In this document: piece by piece, positions 63,300 through 64,000 of the stretch
Position numbering within the stretch: the first letter of the stretch is position 1
Layout: every line of letters starts with the position of its first letter
Source: Gynuella sp.
GTDB taxonomy: Bacteria > Pseudomonadota > Gammaproteobacteria > Pseudomonadales > Natronospirillaceae
Reading direction: 5' to 3'
Assembly: GCA_028282465.1 (NCBI GenBank)
Contig: JANQHX010000037.1
Span: forward strand, 39,892-103,891
DNA: 64,000 bases
Notes under the pieces: model-generated
Told to the model about the DNA's origin: nothing
The model's input: the letters and a program-made list of their open reading frames with translations, nothing else
Databases searched by the model: none
Made by a program: the position numbers and the translations under genes

Positions 63300-64000
63300 T
63301 TATATACTAAAAAGGTTTGAAGATCGAACCGCTGTTGCTATTAAACTTTTATCCTGTCCGGGTGCCATTAAGTAGGAGAACCCATAAGGCTTAACATTTC
63401 CATCAATGGATAATCGACAACTGGGAATATGGATTTGGCAACTTCCACTGAGGCCTGCAATTGCGGTTAAACAAAGTAGCCTTGTTCGTAATTCTGTTTG
63501 GCTACTTCCAATTTTTGGTGCGGTAGTCGGCGTGGTGGGTAGAAACAATACAGAGTTATCGCGCAGTATGTCTGACAACTCAGCACACCAGTTTTTTTGT
63601 TTCTCTAAAGCGACTCTCTCCTCTTCTTCACTCAACGCCATCGCCATCGTAAAACGCGAATCAACATCAGAGCCAAATGTTGGCTTATTTAACTTAATCC
63701 AATCGCCGTGAGTTCTGGCAATCTCTCGCCCCTGTAGCACTCTAAAAATTTCAGAAAGCTCATTGAAAACTGAGTCAGTTTTTAACTGAATTGTTTTTAC
63801 TGAAGAGAACGCGGCCGACAATTTGTTAATTTCCAGTTCCGATTCGGTTCTTAATTCTGGATCAGCAAGCATTAAAAAGTCTTCGCAAACAATGAGCGTA
63901 TCTGGTTCTGATACCTCACCGCCACTGGGCAATAGCAACTCGCCTACTGTGGACATATGTTCTACGGATTTTGAAAACCAGCCAACAGTGTCAAAGGCTG
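63300..64000 (-). CDS. Amidase signature family protein, N-terminal part beyond window end
   Basis: This is the C-terminal part of an amidase-signature hydrolase, read through 64000 without a start (upstream of the Met at 63956 the frame continues AFDTVGWFSKSVEH, a family motif). The catalytic Ser-Ser-Lys region lies outside the window. The visible part includes LPTTPTTAPKIG and a C-terminal conserved block (IAGLSGSCQIHIP). It is the first visible gene of the purine operon, 36 bases before the TauE/SafE gene. It may act on a ureide or allophanate-like amide; the substrate is inferred from context only. Confidence 0.8.
   Translation of the reverse strand, partial: AFDTVGWFSKSVEHMSTVGELLLPSGGEVSEPDTLIVCEDFLMLADPELRTESELEINKLSAAFSSVKTIQLKTDSVFNELSEIFRVLQGREIARTHGDWIKLNKPTFGSDVDSRFTMAMALSEEEERVALEKQKNWCAELSDILRDNSVLFLPTTPTTAPKIGSSQTELRTRLLCLTAIAGLSGSCQIHIPSCRLSIDGNVKPYGFSYLMAPGQDKSLIATAVRSSNLFSI

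Overview
The window is a continuous piece of a gammaproteobacterial chromosome, probably from a free-living aquatic heterotroph. This rests on gene content: ubiH-ubiI flavin hydroxylases, queA-tgt-yajC-secD-secF order, SbcB-type exonuclease I, a PilH-type regulator, a DksA2-type paralogue and Fe-superoxide dismutase. I see no insertion sequence, phage, plasmid or CRISPR. No genus can be named from the sequence alone.

Layout. 1-2.3 kb: two ubiquinone hydroxylases, the first cut by the window edge. 2.6-9.1 kb (minus): queA, tgt, yajC, secD, secF and an RDD membrane protein. 9.2-9.4 kb: tRNA-Leu(CAA). 9.5-23.2 kb: mixed housekeeping and signalling genes (SDR, chemoreceptor, YHS protein, CnoX-like thioredoxin, M16 protease, degenerate kinase-like protein, class I fumarase, EamA transporter behind a structured leader, enoyl-CoA hydratase, SbcB). 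23.5-28.8 kb: a large DUF349 protein, initiator tRNA, a Lar-like zinc ribbon, a coiled-coil membrane protein and sodB. 28.8-31.1 kb is AT-rich and gene-poor, with an orphan HEPN protein and a ferritin-like protein. 31.2-32.2 kb: a two-gene YeeE/YedE sulfur transporter with palindromic operators.

32.5-41.8 kb holds the most distinctive locus. Five same-strand genes encode a circularly permuted ATP-grasp enzyme, an alpha-E protein, a transglutaminase-DUF2126 giant, a fused ATP-grasp/alpha-E protein and a second transglutaminase. This is a known but functionally unresolved predicted peptide-ligation/hydrolysis system. The two ATP-grasp copies differ sharply at their expected active-site positions.

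41.8-45.8 kb is a sulfur module: sigma-54 activator, SulP permease and DUF442 phosphatase-like protein in one operon, divergent from an ETHE1-type persulfide dioxygenase. Its promoter shares a 9-6-9 inverted repeat with the distant YeeE/YedE promoter, which suggests one sulfide-responsive regulon.

45.7-55.9 kb: HAD hydrolase, PurU, DksA2-like protein, an endonuclease V homologue lacking catalytic acids, PilH, a TetR regulator, SOS-controlled dinB divergent from a NYN nuclease, a DUF5107 lipoprotein, a DsbA-family protein and SelO. 56.1-59.6 kb: operon of dihaem cytochrome c peroxidase, all-helical-sensor histidine kinase and response regulator. 59.9-64 kb: an operon for purine-ring (allantoate/ureidoglycine) breakdown, cut by the window end inside an amidase gene.
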